The notes under the pieces were generated by a model. It searched no databases and was not told the origin of the DNA. It worked only from the letters and a program-made list of their open reading frames with translations. Shown one piece after another: positions 46,627 to 56,808 of a DNA stretch of 64,000 nt. The stretch's first letter is position 1. Every line of letters starts with the position of its first letter. This DNA is from Curvibacter sp. CHRR-16 (GTDB lineage Bacteria > Pseudomonadota > Gammaproteobacteria > Burkholderiales > Burkholderiaceae_C), in NCBI RefSeq assembly GCF_018474005.1, contig NZ_JAHCSH010000001.1:124001-188000 (forward strand). The letters are read 5' to 3'. Position numbers and translations under genes: made by a program.

Positions 46627-47478
46627 TCAGGTCGGCGAGTAGGCTAAGCGCACGTAAATAGGCGCAAAAGCTTCGGCCTGGGTAATTTCAATCAGTGTTT
46701 CTTTGGCCAGTTCTAGCAGGGCAATGAAAGTCACCACCAATACAGGGGTACCTTTTTCGGGTTCGAACAGGTCTTCAAAGCCTACAAAGCGTTGGCCTTG
46801 CAGTTTTTTGAGCACGATGCTCATGTGTTCGCGCACCGACAGCTCTTCGCGGCTGATTTTGTGGTGCTGCACGAGTTTGGCGCGTTTGAGGATATCGGCC
46901 CACGCCTGCTGCAGCTCGCTCAGTTCCACATCGGGAAAACGTGGTTGCAGGCTTTGCTCGATGTAGACCTGTGCTTTTAAGAAGTCACGCCCGTACTGGG
47001 GCAGTTCGCCCAACTGCATAGCAGCCAGTTTGATTTGCTCGTACTCCAGCAGACGGCGTACCAGTTCGGCACGTGGGTCTTCCGCCTCTTCGCCATCGGC
47101 CGTTTTCTTGGGGGGCAAGAGCATGCGGCTCTTGATCTCAATGAGCATGGCTGCCATCAAGAGGTATTCCGCAGCCAACTCCAGATTGCGCGAGCGGATT
47201 TCGTCCACATAGGCCAAGTACTGGCGCGTCACGCTCAGCATGGGAATGTCCAAGATGTTGAAGTTTTGCTTGCGGATCAGGTAGAGCAGCAAATCCAACG
47301 GGCCTTCAAAGGCCTCTAGGAAAACTTCCAGTGCATCGGGCGGGATGTACAGGTCTTGCGGCAGAGTGAAGAGTGGTTCGCCATACAGGCGCGCCACGGC
47401 CACGTTGTCTACCACCTGCGGGGCAGCGGTGGTGGCAGCAACGTCATCAGCTTCAGTCGGGCTGGAAGCTGTGTTCAT
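46627..47478 (-). CDS. scpA: segregation and condensation protein A
   Basis: A 283-residue kleisin ([38 protein letters not shown] near residue 55; [22 protein letters not shown]-terminal winged helix [30 protein letters not shown]). It bridges the SMC dimer in chromosome condensation. Its start lies just downstream of repeat copy C. The scpB partner is not in this window. Confidence 0.94.
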   Translation of the reverse strand: MNTASSPTEADDVAATTAAPQVVDNVAVARLYGEPLFTLPQDLYIPPDALEVFLEAFEGPLDLLLYLIRKQNFNILDIPMLSVTRQYLAYVDEIRSRNLELAAEYLLMAAMLIEIKSRMLLPPKKTADGEEAEDPRAELVRRLLEYEQIKLAAMQLGELPQYGRDFLKAQVYIEQSLQPRFPDVELSELQQAWADILKRAKLVQHHKISREELSVREHMSIVLKKLQGQRFVGFEDLFEPEKGTPVLVVTFIALLELAKETLIEITQAEAFAPIYVRLAYSPT

Positions 47479-47479
47479 G

Positions 47480-47540
47480 TTTGCTATGGTTTTAATAGCG
47501 CACCCAGCTTGCTGGTTGGGCGCTAGAGGCCAATTGGCTA
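47480..47540 (+). repeat. dispersed family repeat, copy C, with hairpin
   Basis: It begins TTTGCTATGGTTTTAATAGC and ends CTAGAGGCCAATTGGCTA, matching the family layout. Its centre folds: TAGCGC and CCCA at 47495-47506 are complementary to TGG and GCGCTA further on. It fills the gap between DUF3460 and scpA. Confidence 0.65.
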
Positions 47541-47541
47541 C

Positions 47542-47745
47542 TTAAGCCTTGGTTTGGTAAACGTAAGGCTGCTGGGCCACGCGGCCAGCTTTGAATTCTT
47601 GCTGCACCTTGCGATCCACTTGTTTGTCCCACAGCAGGGCGCGGCCTGCCAGTTGCTCTTTTTCCAAGCTGGGACGCTGGGTCTTGAGCGTGGTGATGAA
47701 GTCAGTGGTCTCGGATGTGTAGTGGGGGCGTTGGAAAAGACTCAT
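47542..47745 (-). CDS. DUF3460 family protein
   Basis: A 67-residue soluble protein, MSLFQRPHYTSETTDFITTLK, rich in Lys and Gln, which I recognise as DUF3460; the gene commonly precedes scpA and the pan genes in this family. Function unknown. It is divergent from the haem receptor. Confidence 0.85.
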   Translation of the reverse strand: MSLFQRPHYTSETTDFITTLKTQRPSLEKEQLAGRALLWDKQVDRKVQQEFKAGRVAQQPYVYQTKA

Positions 47746-47815
47746 GGTGCGTTCCTCGAAAGTCGGCGGATTCTACTGGTTGGACAACCCTGCAAGAAAC
47801 TTGTTTTTACAAAAT

Positions 47816-47838
47816 ACAAATGAGAAAGATTCGCATTA
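47816..47838. promoter_or_regulatory. Fur box upstream of haem uptake operon
   Basis: AATGAGAAAGATTCGCATT (47819-47837) has the arrangement of a Fur operator as found before TonB receptor genes (AATGAGAA..GATTCGCATT). It overlaps an upstream in-frame ATG at 47820, which argues that translation starts later, at 47892. Confidence 0.7.
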
Positions 47839-47891
47839 CAAATATAATAAAAAGATTGGCAACACAAGACAGCAAGAAAGGTGGTTGGAAT

Positions 47892-50069
47892 ATGGCTATA
47901 GGCACGGCGGGGCCAGCGGGGCGTTTGAGCCAAGTGGCGGTTTTGGTGGCTTGGGTGTGTGCAGGTGCTGGGGCAAATGCGCAAACAAGTTTGGCAACAC
48001 CGGAGCAGGCTACTGCGACGGGTTCTCTCAAAACGATGGTGATCAGCGCCAGTCGCATCGAACAAGACATCGAGGAAGTACCCACCACTGTCACGGTTCT
48101 CACGTCCGAGGACATAGACAGGCGCAACGCCGGTGATTTGGAAGATTTGCTCAAAGATGAAGTTGGCGTGTCGGTGCGGGCGCAGCCCCACCGTTCCTCT
48201 ACAGCGTTTGCTACGACGGGGCGTACGGGCAATGAGGGTGTCAATATCCGTGGTCTAGAAGGTGAGCAGGTGCGTTTGCAAGTGGATGGCGTTAGCTTGC
48301 CATCGATGTTCAGCTTTGGCCCTATTAAAACGGGGCGTGGCGATTTCATCGACCCCGAGGGCTATAAGCAAGTAGAAATTTTGCGCGGTGCCGCCAGTAC
48401 CCAATATGGTTCAGACGGTTTGGCTGGTTCGGTCAGTTTTGTGACCAAGGAGCCCGAAGATTTGCTGACGCAGGGTAAAAATCAGCAATTTAGCCTCAAG
48501 ACCAGCTACTCATCGGCAGACAAGTCATTTCAGGTCGCCCCTAGTTTTGCTTTCAAGGGCGAAGAGTGGCAGGGTTTGGTTTTGCTCAGCACCCGGCGTG
48601 GCCAGGAAACCGACACCATGGGCAGCAATGCGTCAACAGGAAGCAGCCGTACGGAAGCCAACCCGCAAAGCAACCGTTCCGATTATTTGCTGGGCAAGCT
48701 GCGGCAAAAAGTCAGTGCAGACCACGCTTTCAAGCTGACAGTGGAATCGATTCTGCGTGAAACCAATACCGATGAGCTCAGTGAACGCACCACAGTTATC
48801 AGCAACGACCAGTCGCGCGATGTGGTCAAGCGCAACCTCGCAAAACTGGATTGGCAGTACACGCCCCAAAACCGTTGGTTTGATGTGTTGACCTTGGGGG
48901 TGTATGCCCAAACGTCCGAGACCAATCAACTGAGCTGGCAGCAGCGTGCTTCAGGTACGTACAGCTACCGCACCCGCGACAACTACTACGACGACAACGC
49001 ACTGGGTACGACCTTGCAAATGGAAAGCAACTGGGGTGATGCGGTGCAGCACCGCTTGGTCTACGGTGGCGACATGCGCTTCTCGCAGCAATCCATGCTG
49101 TCCAAGGCGTACCAAAATGCCGGTACCTATACTGCTTTGAATCAGTACTTCCCCGATAGCGATTACAAAAATCTGGGTCTGTTTGTGCAAGATGAAATCA
49201 AGTCTGGACGCCTCACAGTCACGCCGGGTTTGCGCTATGACCGCTACCAACTCAGCCCCAAACCCGGTGCACTCAACAGCACGACCGTCAGCTACTACGA
49301 CCTGACCGATGGGGCCTTTTCACCCAAACTGGGCTTGAGCTGGGCCTACAAACCAACGCTGACGCTGTACAGCCAATACAGCCATGGCTTTAAGGCGCCC
49401 ACTGCCAGCCAAGTCAATGGTGGTTATGTAAGTACTAGTCCGAGTTACACCGTCGTTGGTAACAGCAATCTCAAGTCCGAGCAAAGCGACTCGGTGGAGT
49501 GGGGCGTGCGCGGTAAAACTGCCAAAACCCAGTACAGCGCAGCCGTTTTCTATGGCAAATACAAAGACTTTTTGTACCAAGACACCAGTACTACGCAATA
49601 CCAGTGGATCAACTTGGACAGTGTCACGCTATACGGGTTGGAGCTGCGTGGTGCATGGAATGTGTTGCCTGCATGGCGGGTAAGCGCTGCCTACGCCCAC
49701 ACCGAAGGCGTGCAAGACCGACGTGGCAGCCAGACCTATCTCAATACGGTAGATCCGGACAAGCTGGTGCTCGGTCTGCACTACGAGCGTGGCCAGTCAT
49801 GGGGTGTGAGCTCCTTGATCACCGCTGTAGAGCGCAACCAGCACGTCAGTTCCTCCAGCACCGTGGTGCCCGGTGGCTACGGTGTGCTGGATGTCACAGG
49901 CTGGTACAACCTGAGCAAAGCGACCAAACTCAATGCAGGTCTGTACAACGTATTGGACAAAAAATACGTGCAATGGGCCGATGTGCGTGATCTGACCACA
50001 GCGTCCCAAGTGGATGCCTATTCGCAACCCGGACGCAATTTCAAAATCAGCGTCATCCACCAGTTCTGA
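47892..50069 (+). CDS. TonB-dependent haem/haemoglobin receptor
   Basis: A 725-residue outer-membrane receptor starting MAIGTAGPAGRLSQ with a signal peptide ending near ANA-QTS. The plug domain follows (MVISASRIEQDIEEVPTTVTVLTSEDI; VNIRGLEGEQVRLQVDGVSLP), and the barrel has YSQYSHGFKAPTASQVNGGY with a FRAP-type box (FKAP), followed by NSNLKSEQSDSVE, the NPNL-type box of haem receptors. The C-terminus ends in Phe. The start is set by the Fur box just upstream. It leads an operon for haem uptake. Confidence 0.92.
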   Translation: MAIGTAGPAGRLSQVAVLVAWVCAGAGANAQTSLATPEQATATGSLKTMVISASRIEQDIEEVPTTVTVLTSEDIDRRNAGDLEDLLKDEVGVSVRAQPHRSSTAFATTGRTGNEGVNIRGLEGEQVRLQVDGVSLPSMFSFGPIKTGRGDFIDPEGYKQVEILRGAASTQYGSDGLAGSVSFVTKEPEDLLTQGKNQQFSLKTSYSSADKSFQVAPSFAFKGEEWQGLVLLSTRRGQETDTMGSNASTGSSRTEANPQSNRSDYLLGKLRQKVSADHAFKLTVESILRETNTDELSERTTVISNDQSRDVVKRNLAKLDWQYTPQNRWFDVLTLGVYAQTSETNQLSWQQRASGTYSYRTRDNYYDDNALGTTLQMESNWGDAVQHRLVYGGDMRFSQQSMLSKAYQNAGTYTALNQYFPDSDYKNLGLFVQDEIKSGRLTVTPGLRYDRYQLSPKPGALNSTTVSYYDLTDGAFSPKLGLSWAYKPTLTLYSQYSHGFKAPTASQVNGGYVSTSPSYTVVGNSNLKSEQSDSVEWGVRGKTAKTQYSAAVFYGKYKDFLYQDTSTTQYQWINLDSVTLYGLELRGAWNVLPAWRVSAAYAHTEGVQDRRGSQTYLNTVDPDKLVLGLHYERGQSWGVSSLITAVERNQHVSSSSTVVPGGYGVLDVTGWYNLSKATKLNAGLYNVLDKKYVQWADVRDLTTASQVDAYSQPGRNFKISVIHQF

Positions 50070-50084
50070 TGGACGGAGAACCCC

Positions 50085-50636
50085 ATGAGCAACAATCCTG
50101 ATTTGGCCAGCGTACTGCAAGCAGCGCACGCCTTTCCCCAGCAATTTCAGTGCGTTTTGCTGGCAACGGTGGATGCGCACGGCCAGCCTGAGGCCAGCTA
50201 TGCGCCCTATACCCGAGTGGGCGATGCCTACGCCATTTATGTGAGCGAGTTGTCGGCCCATACCAGCAACCTGCTGCACAACCCGCGCTGCAGCGTGTTG
50301 TTCATCGAGAACGAGGCCGATGCCCGCAACATCTTTGCCCGCCAACGCCTCACGCTGCAGTGCGTGGCGCACGACCATGCGCGTGACAGCGACACATTTG
50401 CTGCAGCCATGGCGGAGTTCCGTCGCTTGCACGGCCCGTTCATGGACGTGTTGGCAGGGCTGAAGGACTTTCACCTCTTTACCTTGGTGCCCCAGCAAGG
50501 CGGTTTTGTGTCCGGTTTTGCGCGGGCTTACACCCTCAGTGGTGCGGGCTTGGGGCAGATTGCCCACCGCAACGACAAAGGCCACCAAGCCAGCGATGCC
50601 CCCACCCAGCAGCGCATGGACGTGCTAGCGAATTAG
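50085..50636 (+). CDS. HugZ-like haem-utilisation protein (FMN-binding split-barrel fold)
   Basis: A 183-residue protein of the pyridoxamine-phosphate-oxidase-like fold (CVLLATVDAHGQPEASYAPYTRVGDAYAIYVSELSAHTSNLLHNPRCSVLFIE; FARQRLTLQCVAHD). HugZ proteins bind and break down haem. It lies 15 bases after the receptor gene and before the hemS-like gene, supporting that role. CGGAG precedes the ATG. Confidence 0.86.
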   Translation: MSNNPDLASVLQAAHAFPQQFQCVLLATVDAHGQPEASYAPYTRVGDAYAIYVSELSAHTSNLLHNPRCSVLFIENEADARNIFARQRLTLQCVAHDHARDSDTFAAAMAEFRRLHGPFMDVLAGLKDFHLFTLVPQQGGFVSGFARAYTLSGAGLGQIAHRNDKGHQASDAPTQQRMDVLAN

Positions 50637-50670
50637 TCCCCATGCATCCCATATTCTAGGAGAAGCACCC

Positions 50671-51798
50671 ATGAACCCCAATGCGATTCGCCTCGAAGCG
50701 GCTGAGTTGCGTCGCAGCAGCCGCATGCGCCATGTGGAGGTAGCCCAGTCCTTGGGTATTAGCGAGTGCCAACTGGTGGCGGCGCATGCAGGTTCGGTTG
50801 CTAGCAATGCCGTCTTGGAGGATGCGGCAAGTGGCATCCAAGCAGTCGCAGGCACCATTTACGCTGTGCGCCTGCGTGCGGAATGGCCAGCCATGCTGGC
50901 CGCATTGGAGGCGGTGGGCCAAGCCATGGCACTGACGCGCAACCACGCTTGTGTGCACGAAAAAACCGGCACGTACTACCAAAGCAGCGTGCAAGACGGT
51001 GTGGGTTTGGTATTGGGTGGAGCGATTGATTTGCGCGTGTTCTACCGTCACTGGGCGCATGGTTTTGCGGTGTGCGAGCGTACTGAAAAAGGGATGCAAA
51101 ACAGCCTGCAGTTTTTTGACACTGCCGGCTGCGCCATCCACAAAGTGTTTGCCAAACCCATGACCGACATGGCAGCGTGGTACGACTTGGTGCAGCGCTT
51201 TGCCAATGCAGACCAAACGCCTAGTTTGGTGCTAACGCCTGACAACGCCACCGTCCCCGATGCTGCTAGCACCGAACTGGCCGATGCGGCGGTGGATCTG
51301 GTGGCGTTTCGCCAAGCCTGGGCCAGCCTGCGGGACACGCACGATTTTGGCAAGCTGCTCAAACAGTTTGGTGTGGGGCGCTTGCAGGCCCTGCGCCTAG
51401 CAGACCCACAGTATGTGCAGGCTGTGGAGCCTGCAGCGGCGCACAGCTTGCTGCAAGCCGCTGCACGCGATCAGGTGCCCATCATGGTGTTTGTGGCCAA
51501 TGCAGGCATGGTGCAAATCCATACCGGGCCAGTGCACAAGATTGTGGTCATGGGCCCATGGGTCAATGTGCTCGATGACGACTTCAATCTGCACTTGCGC
51601 CAAGACCTGATTGCCAGCGCGTGGGTAGTGCGCAAACCCACGGTGGATGGCATGGTGACGTCGTTGGAACTATTGGATGAAAAGGGGCAATTAATAGCCC
51701 AGTTTTTTGGTGCGCGCAAACCCGGAGCGCGTGAGCTGTGCGAATGGCGCGGCCTTATAGAACAACTGCTGTTGGAGAACGATCTATGCAACGCCTAA
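50671..51798 (+). CDS. hmuS: haemin-degrading factor HemS/HmuS-like
   Basis: A 375-residue cytoplasmic protein made of two related halves of about 170 residues (AELRRSSRMRHVEVAQSLGISECQLVAAHAG; RNHACVHEKTGTYYQS; later VFVANAGMVQIHTGPVHKIVVMGPWVNVLDDDFNLHLRQDLIASAWVVRKPT). HemS/HmuS proteins accept imported haem and can degrade or chaperone it. GGAGAAG precedes the ATG. Its end overlaps the start of the binding-protein gene. Confidence 0.92.
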   Translation: MNPNAIRLEAAELRRSSRMRHVEVAQSLGISECQLVAAHAGSVASNAVLEDAASGIQAVAGTIYAVRLRAEWPAMLAALEAVGQAMALTRNHACVHEKTGTYYQSSVQDGVGLVLGGAIDLRVFYRHWAHGFAVCERTEKGMQNSLQFFDTAGCAIHKVFAKPMTDMAAWYDLVQRFANADQTPSLVLTPDNATVPDAASTELADAAVDLVAFRQAWASLRDTHDFGKLLKQFGVGRLQALRLADPQYVQAVEPAAAHSLLQAAARDQVPIMVFVANAGMVQIHTGPVHKIVVMGPWVNVLDDDFNLHLRQDLIASAWVVRKPTVDGMVTSLELLDEKGQLIAQFFGARKPGARELCEWRGLIEQLLLENDLCNA

Positions 51799-52688
51799 AT
51801 CTGCTAGCACTGCAACGCCGCCGCGTGTTGGCGTGGGGCGGCATGGGGGTCTTGTCCTTGGTGGGGGCTACAGGGGGCTTTAACGTCCAAGCAGCAGGCA
51901 CTCCTGCCCGCCGCGTGGTGAGCATTGGTGGTGCGTTGACCGAAATCATCTATGCCCTAGGGGCTGAGTCGCAGCTGGTGGGGGTGGATACCACCTCCTT
52001 GTACCCGCAAGCGGCCACCATGCTGCCCAGTGTGGGTTATGCCCGTGCATTGTCGGCTGAGGGCATCTTGGCGCTATCGCCCCAGTTGGTGGTCGCTACC
52101 GAAGATGCGGGCCCGCCCGCAGTGCTGCGCCAGCTCAGCAGTGCGGGTTTGGAGCTGGTTGTGTTGGCGGCAAACCATCGCTTTGAAGGCCTGCTCGATA
52201 GGGTGCAGCGATTGGGAATTTTGCTCAACCAAGCGCCTGCCGCCCAACAACTGACAGCGCGCCTGCAAAAAGACTGGGCGCAACGCCCCGCCACACCGCT
52301 GCGCAGTGGCCCAGCGCCCAGGGTGTTGTTTGTGCTGTCGCACAGCCCAGCGCAAATCATGGTGGGTGGGCAGGGTAGTAGTGCCCAAGCCATGCTGGAG
52401 TACGTGGGTGCACGCAACGCGGCCCAAGGCTTTGACGGTTTCAAGCCCCTCACGCCTGAGGCCGTGATCGCTGCCCAGCCCGATGTGGTGCTGTTCACCG
52501 ACCAAGGTTTGCAAGCCATTGGGGGTGTAGACGGTGCGCTGCGCCTGCCCGGCATAGCGCAAACCCCGGCGGGGCAGCGTCGTCGTATCGTGTCCCAAGA
52601 GGCCATGTTCCTGCTCGGGTTTGGCCCGCGCTTGCCCGCAGCGGTGGCCGCGTTGGATGCCCAACTGCGCAAGGCATTGGCTGCATGA
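51786..52688 (+). CDS. hmuT: haemin ABC transporter periplasmic binding protein
   Basis: A 300-residue class III binding protein starting MQRLNLLALQRRRVLAWGG, with a long signal peptide ending near VQAAG. The mature part opens RRVVSIGGALTEIIYALGAESQLVGVDTTSLYP, as in HmuT/ShuT haem receptors. The start lies within the last codons of hmuS. It passes haem to HmuU. Confidence 0.92.
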   Translation: MQRLNLLALQRRRVLAWGGMGVLSLVGATGGFNVQAAGTPARRVVSIGGALTEIIYALGAESQLVGVDTTSLYPQAATMLPSVGYARALSAEGILALSPQLVVATEDAGPPAVLRQLSSAGLELVVLAANHRFEGLLDRVQRLGILLNQAPAAQQLTARLQKDWAQRPATPLRSGPAPRVLFVLSHSPAQIMVGGQGSSAQAMLEYVGARNAAQGFDGFKPLTPEAVIAAQPDVVLFTDQGLQAIGGVDGALRLPGIAQTPAGQRRRIVSQEAMFLLGFGPRLPAAVAALDAQLRKALAA

Positions 52689-53740
52689 ACACGTTGGTTC
52701 GCAGTGGGGCCTTGCGGCTGCATACCGCATGGGGGGTAGGCGGCTTGTTGCTGTTGTGCCTGTTATTGGCTGTGTGGGCTGGGGCTGTGTCGGTGCAGCC
52801 CCAGGACTGGTTGGCCCTGTGGACACGCGAGGATGGGCAGCCCCTGAGCGGCAGTGCCTACGTGCTGTGGCACTTGCGTTTGCCACGCATCGTGTTTGCC
52901 TTGTTGGTCGGGGCTGCTTTGGGGTGGGCGGGGGCGTTGACGCAAGGCCTGTTCCGCAACCCCCTGGCCGATCCCGGTTTACTGGGGGTCAGCAGCGGGG
53001 CCGCTTGTGCAGCGGCACTGACCATTGTGTTGCTGGCGCAGTCGGGTTTGGCAATCCCTTTTGCGTGGCGCTACGCCTTATTGCCCGTGGCCGCCTTTAC
53101 CGGGGCTGTAGTGGTCTGCTGGGGGCTGGACAGCATGGCACGCTGGATCACTGCGGACTCCATGGCTGGCTTGTTGCTGACAGGCATAGCGCTCAACGCC
53201 ATTGCCGGCGCGGTGATTGGTTTGTGCACTTATTTGGCCACAGATGAACAACTGCGCAGCCTGTCTTTCTGGACCATGGGCTCTATGGCTGCTGCCAGTT
53301 GGTGGTTGGTGCTGGTCATGGCTGTGCTGCTGGTAGTGGGCCATGCCAGTATGCAGCGCAGTTTGCGTGCCATGAATGCATTGGCACTGGGCGAGGCGGC
53401 AGCTGCGCATGTGGGCATTGGAGTACGTGCCTTGCGCCAACGCGTGGTGCTGCTGGTGGCAGTGGTTAGCGGTTTTGCGGTGGCGTGGTGTGGGGTGATT
53501 GCTTTTGTGGGCTTGATTGCCCCGCACATCGTGCGCAGTGTGCTCGGGCCAGACCAGCGCTGGGTGGCTCCGGGCTCTATGGCAGTGGGCGGTGTTCTGC
53601 TCCTATTGGCCGATACCGCTGCACGCACCGTGGCCATTCCAGCCGAGGTGCCAGTGGGCATATTCACCTCGCTGATGGGGGCACCATTCTTTTTGCTGTT
53701 GCTGCTGGGTTTGCGCCGTCGCGGGGTGGCCTATGCCTGA
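52685..53740 (+). CDS. hmuU: haemin ABC transporter permease
   Basis: A 351-residue FecCD-type permease of about ten helices (WHLRLPRIVFALLVGAALGWAGALTQGLFRNPLADPGLLGVSSGAA; AFVGLIAPHIVRSVLGPDQR, the ATPase-coupling loop). Its ATG overlaps the hmuT stop (ATGA). Confidence 0.94.
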   Translation: MNTLVRSGALRLHTAWGVGGLLLLCLLLAVWAGAVSVQPQDWLALWTREDGQPLSGSAYVLWHLRLPRIVFALLVGAALGWAGALTQGLFRNPLADPGLLGVSSGAACAAALTIVLLAQSGLAIPFAWRYALLPVAAFTGAVVVCWGLDSMARWITADSMAGLLLTGIALNAIAGAVIGLCTYLATDEQLRSLSFWTMGSMAAASWWLVLVMAVLLVVGHASMQRSLRAMNALALGEAAAAHVGIGVRALRQRVVLLVAVVSGFAVAWCGVIAFVGLIAPHIVRSVLGPDQRWVAPGSMAVGGVLLLLADTAARTVAIPAEVPVGIFTSLMGAPFFLLLLLGLRRRGVAYA

Positions 53741-54530
53741 TGTTTTGCTGCGCCTAGACAGCGCTTGCATCCAGTTAGGCCGTGGATCCCACGCACGTGC
53801 CATGGGGCCATTTAATCTGCAACTACAGGCTGGTGAGCGGGTGGCGGTGCTTGGCCCCAGTGGGGCTGGCAAGTCCAGTTTGCTGCGTTTGCTGGCGGCT
53901 GAATGGGACAGCACCCAAGGCCATGTGCATTTGCAGGGGCGTCCTATGCAGCACTGGTCCTTGCCTGCCCTGAGCCGTGCGCGCGCGGTGCTGCCTCAGT
54001 CCCATGAGGTGGCCTTTGGTTTGCCGACCGATTTGGTGGTGGGCTTGGGCCGCGTTGCGCTGCATCCAGACCCGCAAGGAGCGCACATCGTGCGCCAAGC
54101 AGCAGCGGCGGCCCAAGCGAGCCATTTGCTGGGACGGCGCTTTGACACTTTGTCTGGCGGTGAGAAAGCCCGTATCCAGTTGGCCCGTGTGCTGGCCCAG
54201 TTGTGGGACGTGGAGGGTGGTTTGGTGCTGGTGGATGAGCCTGTGGCTGCGCTTGATCCAGGCCTGCAGTGGAGCTTGCTGGACGCTTTGCATGCTTTTG
54301 TGCAGCAGCGTGGTCATGCCTTGGTAGCGGTGCTGCACGATGTGCAGCAAGCACTTGACGGGTTTGGGCGCTGGTGCTTGGTGCAGCACGGTGTTTTGCA
54401 GGCCGATTTGCGCGACCGTCAGGCTTTGTTACAAGCTTTACCCAGCTTGTACGGTGTTCCCTTTGTGCAGGCACTGACTGACACAGGTCAGTTGTTGTTA
54501 TCCCCCGGTAGAAACCAGCAATCTGTCTGA
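53733..54530 (+). CDS. hmuV: haemin ABC transporter ATPase
   Basis: A 265-residue ATPase with GPSGAGKSS near residue 41, LSGGEKARIQLARVL and GLVLVDEPVAALDPG, as in HmuV. It starts eight bases before the end of hmuU and completes the HmuTUV importer. The genes for TonB-ExbBD are not in this window. Confidence 0.94.
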   Translation: MPDVLLRLDSACIQLGRGSHARAMGPFNLQLQAGERVAVLGPSGAGKSSLLRLLAAEWDSTQGHVHLQGRPMQHWSLPALSRARAVLPQSHEVAFGLPTDLVVGLGRVALHPDPQGAHIVRQAAAAAQASHLLGRRFDTLSGGEKARIQLARVLAQLWDVEGGLVLVDEPVAALDPGLQWSLLDALHAFVQQRGHALVAVLHDVQQALDGFGRWCLVQHGVLQADLRDRQALLQALPSLYGVPFVQALTDTGQLLLSPGRNQQSV

Positions 54531-54559
54531 CACGGGCTGCGGTTATCCTTGACCACACT

Positions 54560-55477
54560 ATGACCAAGGACGACATTTCTTCTCCCTCTGCGCACACCAT
54601 CCACTCTTTTGCTGACTGGCAAAGCCAAGTGCAGCAAGATGTTCTTCGTGCCATGGCTGAGGATGTGGGCATTGGCGATGTGAGCGCCAGTCTGGTGCCC
54701 GCAGACCAGCAAGCAACAGGGCGCATCGTGGTGCGCGAAAGCGCTATCTTGTGTGGACAGGCTTGGGCTGAGGCCGCTTTCACTGCGCTGGATCCGCACG
54801 TGCGCTGGCAATGGATGGTGGGCGAAGGGCAACGCTGCCAACCAGACCAAGTGGTGTTGCAAATCCAAGGCAATGCACGGGCGCTGCTCAGTGCGGAGCG
54901 CACAGCGCTCAATTTCATGCAGACCCTCAGTGCTGTGGCCACCAAAACCGCCAGTTTTGTCAATGCGGTCGCTGCAGTGCCCGGTAACCGCGCGGTGATT
55001 GTGGACACCCGCAAAACCTTGCCTGGCCTGCGCCAAGCGCAAAAATACGCTGTACTGTGCGGCGGTGGGGCCAACCACCGCATGGGTTTGTTCGATGCCA
55101 TTTTGATCAAAGAGAACCACATTGCTGCCGCTGGTGGAGTGACGGCTGCTTTGCGTGCAGCCGAAGCCATTGACCGTGCGGTAGAGTTCATTGAGATCGA
55201 GGTGGAAACTCTGGAACAGTTGCGCGAAGCACTCGACGCGGGTGCCCGCATGGTGCTGCTGGACAACATGACCATGGCCCAACTGGTGCAGGCAGTGGCC
55301 ATCAACGCTGGGCGAGCGGTGTTGGAGGTGTCAGGTGGGGTCAATATCGATACCGTGCGCGCCATTGCCGCTACAGGGGTCGATCGCATCTCTATTGGCA
55401 CGCTGACCAAGGATGTGAAGGCGATCGACTTTTCCATGCGACTGGACTCTTTGCGCGAACAGGACTTGGCAGCCTGA
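54560..55477 (+). CDS. nadC: nicotinate-nucleotide pyrophosphorylase (quinolinate phosphoribosyltransferase)
   Basis: A 305-residue enzyme with [80 protein letters not shown] and [23 protein letters not shown]. It forms nicotinate mononucleotide from quinolinate in de novo NAD synthesis. It starts 29 bases after hmuV, but functionally belongs with nadA, which follows after 13 bases. Confidence 0.96.
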   Translation: MTKDDISSPSAHTIHSFADWQSQVQQDVLRAMAEDVGIGDVSASLVPADQQATGRIVVRESAILCGQAWAEAAFTALDPHVRWQWMVGEGQRCQPDQVVLQIQGNARALLSAERTALNFMQTLSAVATKTASFVNAVAAVPGNRAVIVDTRKTLPGLRQAQKYAVLCGGGANHRMGLFDAILIKENHIAAAGGVTAALRAAEAIDRAVEFIEIEVETLEQLREALDAGARMVLLDNMTMAQLVQAVAINAGRAVLEVSGGVNIDTVRAIAATGVDRISIGTLTKDVKAIDFSMRLDSLREQDLAA

Positions 55478-55490
55478 GACAATCGGGGCT

Positions 55491-56696
55491 ATGACAAGCC
55501 CTGATAACCGCATCGACGTTGAATACGAACAGCCTCTGCGCAGTGTGATTGCCGCAGCAGGTGCTATGGCTGCTGCCAGCGCAGCGGGCGTTTGCTCTAC
55601 CAAGCACGCTTGGGCGCGTGTGCCAACCGAGCCATCGCAGGCCGAGCGCGCCGCGCTCAAAGACACCATCCGCCGCTTGCTCAAAGAGCGCAACGCCGTC
55701 ATGGTGTCGCACTACTACGTGCACCCGGACTTGCAGGATTTGGCCGAAGAAACCGGCGGCTTGGTCAGCGACAGCTTGGAGATGGCCCGCTTTGGCCGCG
55801 ACCATGCGGCCACCACGTTGGTGGTGTCGGGGGTGCGCTTCATGGGTGAGACCAGCAAGATTTTGTCGCCCCACAAAACCGTGCTCATGCCCGATGTGGA
55901 TGCCACCTGCTCGCTGGACTTGGGTTGTCCAGTCGATGCGTTTTCTGCCTTTTGCGACCAGCACCCTGACCGCACGGTCGTGGTGTACGCCAACACCAGT
56001 GCAGCCGTCAAAGCCCGTGCCGATTGGTTGGTAACCAGCAGTTGTGCGCTCGATATCGTGCGCGCCCTCAAAGAGCGCGGCGAAAAAATACTCTGGGCAC
56101 CCGACCGCCACTTGGGCAGCTACATCCAGCGCGAAACCGGTGCTGACATGGTGTTTTGGCAGGGTGCGTGCATCGTGCACGACGAGTTCAAGGCTTTTGA
56201 GCTGGAAGCCCTTAAGCGTGAATACCCCGACGCCAAGGTGCTGGTGCACCCCGAATCTCCCCAAGACGTGGTGGCGCTGGCCGATGCAGTGGGCTCCACC
56301 AGCGCCATCTTGAAAGCGGCGCAAACCTTGGATGCAGACACCTTTATTGTGGCTACCGATAACGGTATGCTGCACAAGCTACGCACCCTCAATCCGGGCA
56401 AGACATTCATCGAAGCGCCGACGGCTGGCAACAGCGCCACCTGCAAGAGCTGCGCGCACTGCCCGTGGATGGCCATGAACAGCCTAGCAGGGGTTGCCCG
56501 TTTGCTGGAAATGGACGCCGATGCGGCCCGTGCCAGTGGCCAGTCCATCGAAGTGGATACCGCCATCATCGACCGTGCCCGTTTGCCTATCGATCGCATG
56601 CTGGCCTTTACGGCTGCACTCAAGGCTGGGCAAGGTAGCCAGCAAGCGCTTGGGAGCATGGGCAGTGGTTTGGTGCCGGGTATAGGAGCAGCTTGA
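55491..56696 (+). CDS. nadA: quinolinate synthase
   Basis: A 401-residue enzyme that condenses iminoaspartate with dihydroxyacetone phosphate. The three [4Fe-4S] cysteines are in [22 protein letters not shown] and [31 protein letters not shown] and [12 protein letters not shown] are substrate-site regions. The first 45 residues form a variable extension rich in Ala. The nadB gene is not in the window. Confidence 0.96.
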   Translation: MTSPDNRIDVEYEQPLRSVIAAAGAMAAASAAGVCSTKHAWARVPTEPSQAERAALKDTIRRLLKERNAVMVSHYYVHPDLQDLAEETGGLVSDSLEMARFGRDHAATTLVVSGVRFMGETSKILSPHKTVLMPDVDATCSLDLGCPVDAFSAFCDQHPDRTVVVYANTSAAVKARADWLVTSSCALDIVRALKERGEKILWAPDRHLGSYIQRETGADMVFWQGACIVHDEFKAFELEALKREYPDAKVLVHPESPQDVVALADAVGSTSAILKAAQTLDADTFIVATDNGMLHKLRTLNPGKTFIEAPTAGNSATCKSCAHCPWMAMNSLAGVARLLEMDADAARASGQSIEVDTAIIDRARLPIDRMLAFTAALKAGQGSQQALGSMGSGLVPGIGAA

Positions 56697-56724
56697 TCAA
56701 AATCAAGTCTTGTAACCTTTTTTC
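56692..56724 (+). terminator. weak candidate terminator after nadA
   Basis: CTTGAT and ATCAAG form a six-base stem with an A-rich loop directly at the nadA stop, followed about ten bases later by a run of T. The stem is AT-rich and the T tract is displaced, so function is doubtful. Confidence 0.3.
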
Positions 56725-56808
56725 GGTAGGGTTTGTTACTATTTATAACTTTTACGAAAATACGGCATCAGATATCCTCGCCCCCCAAAAATAGCCACGT
56801 TGGACGGG

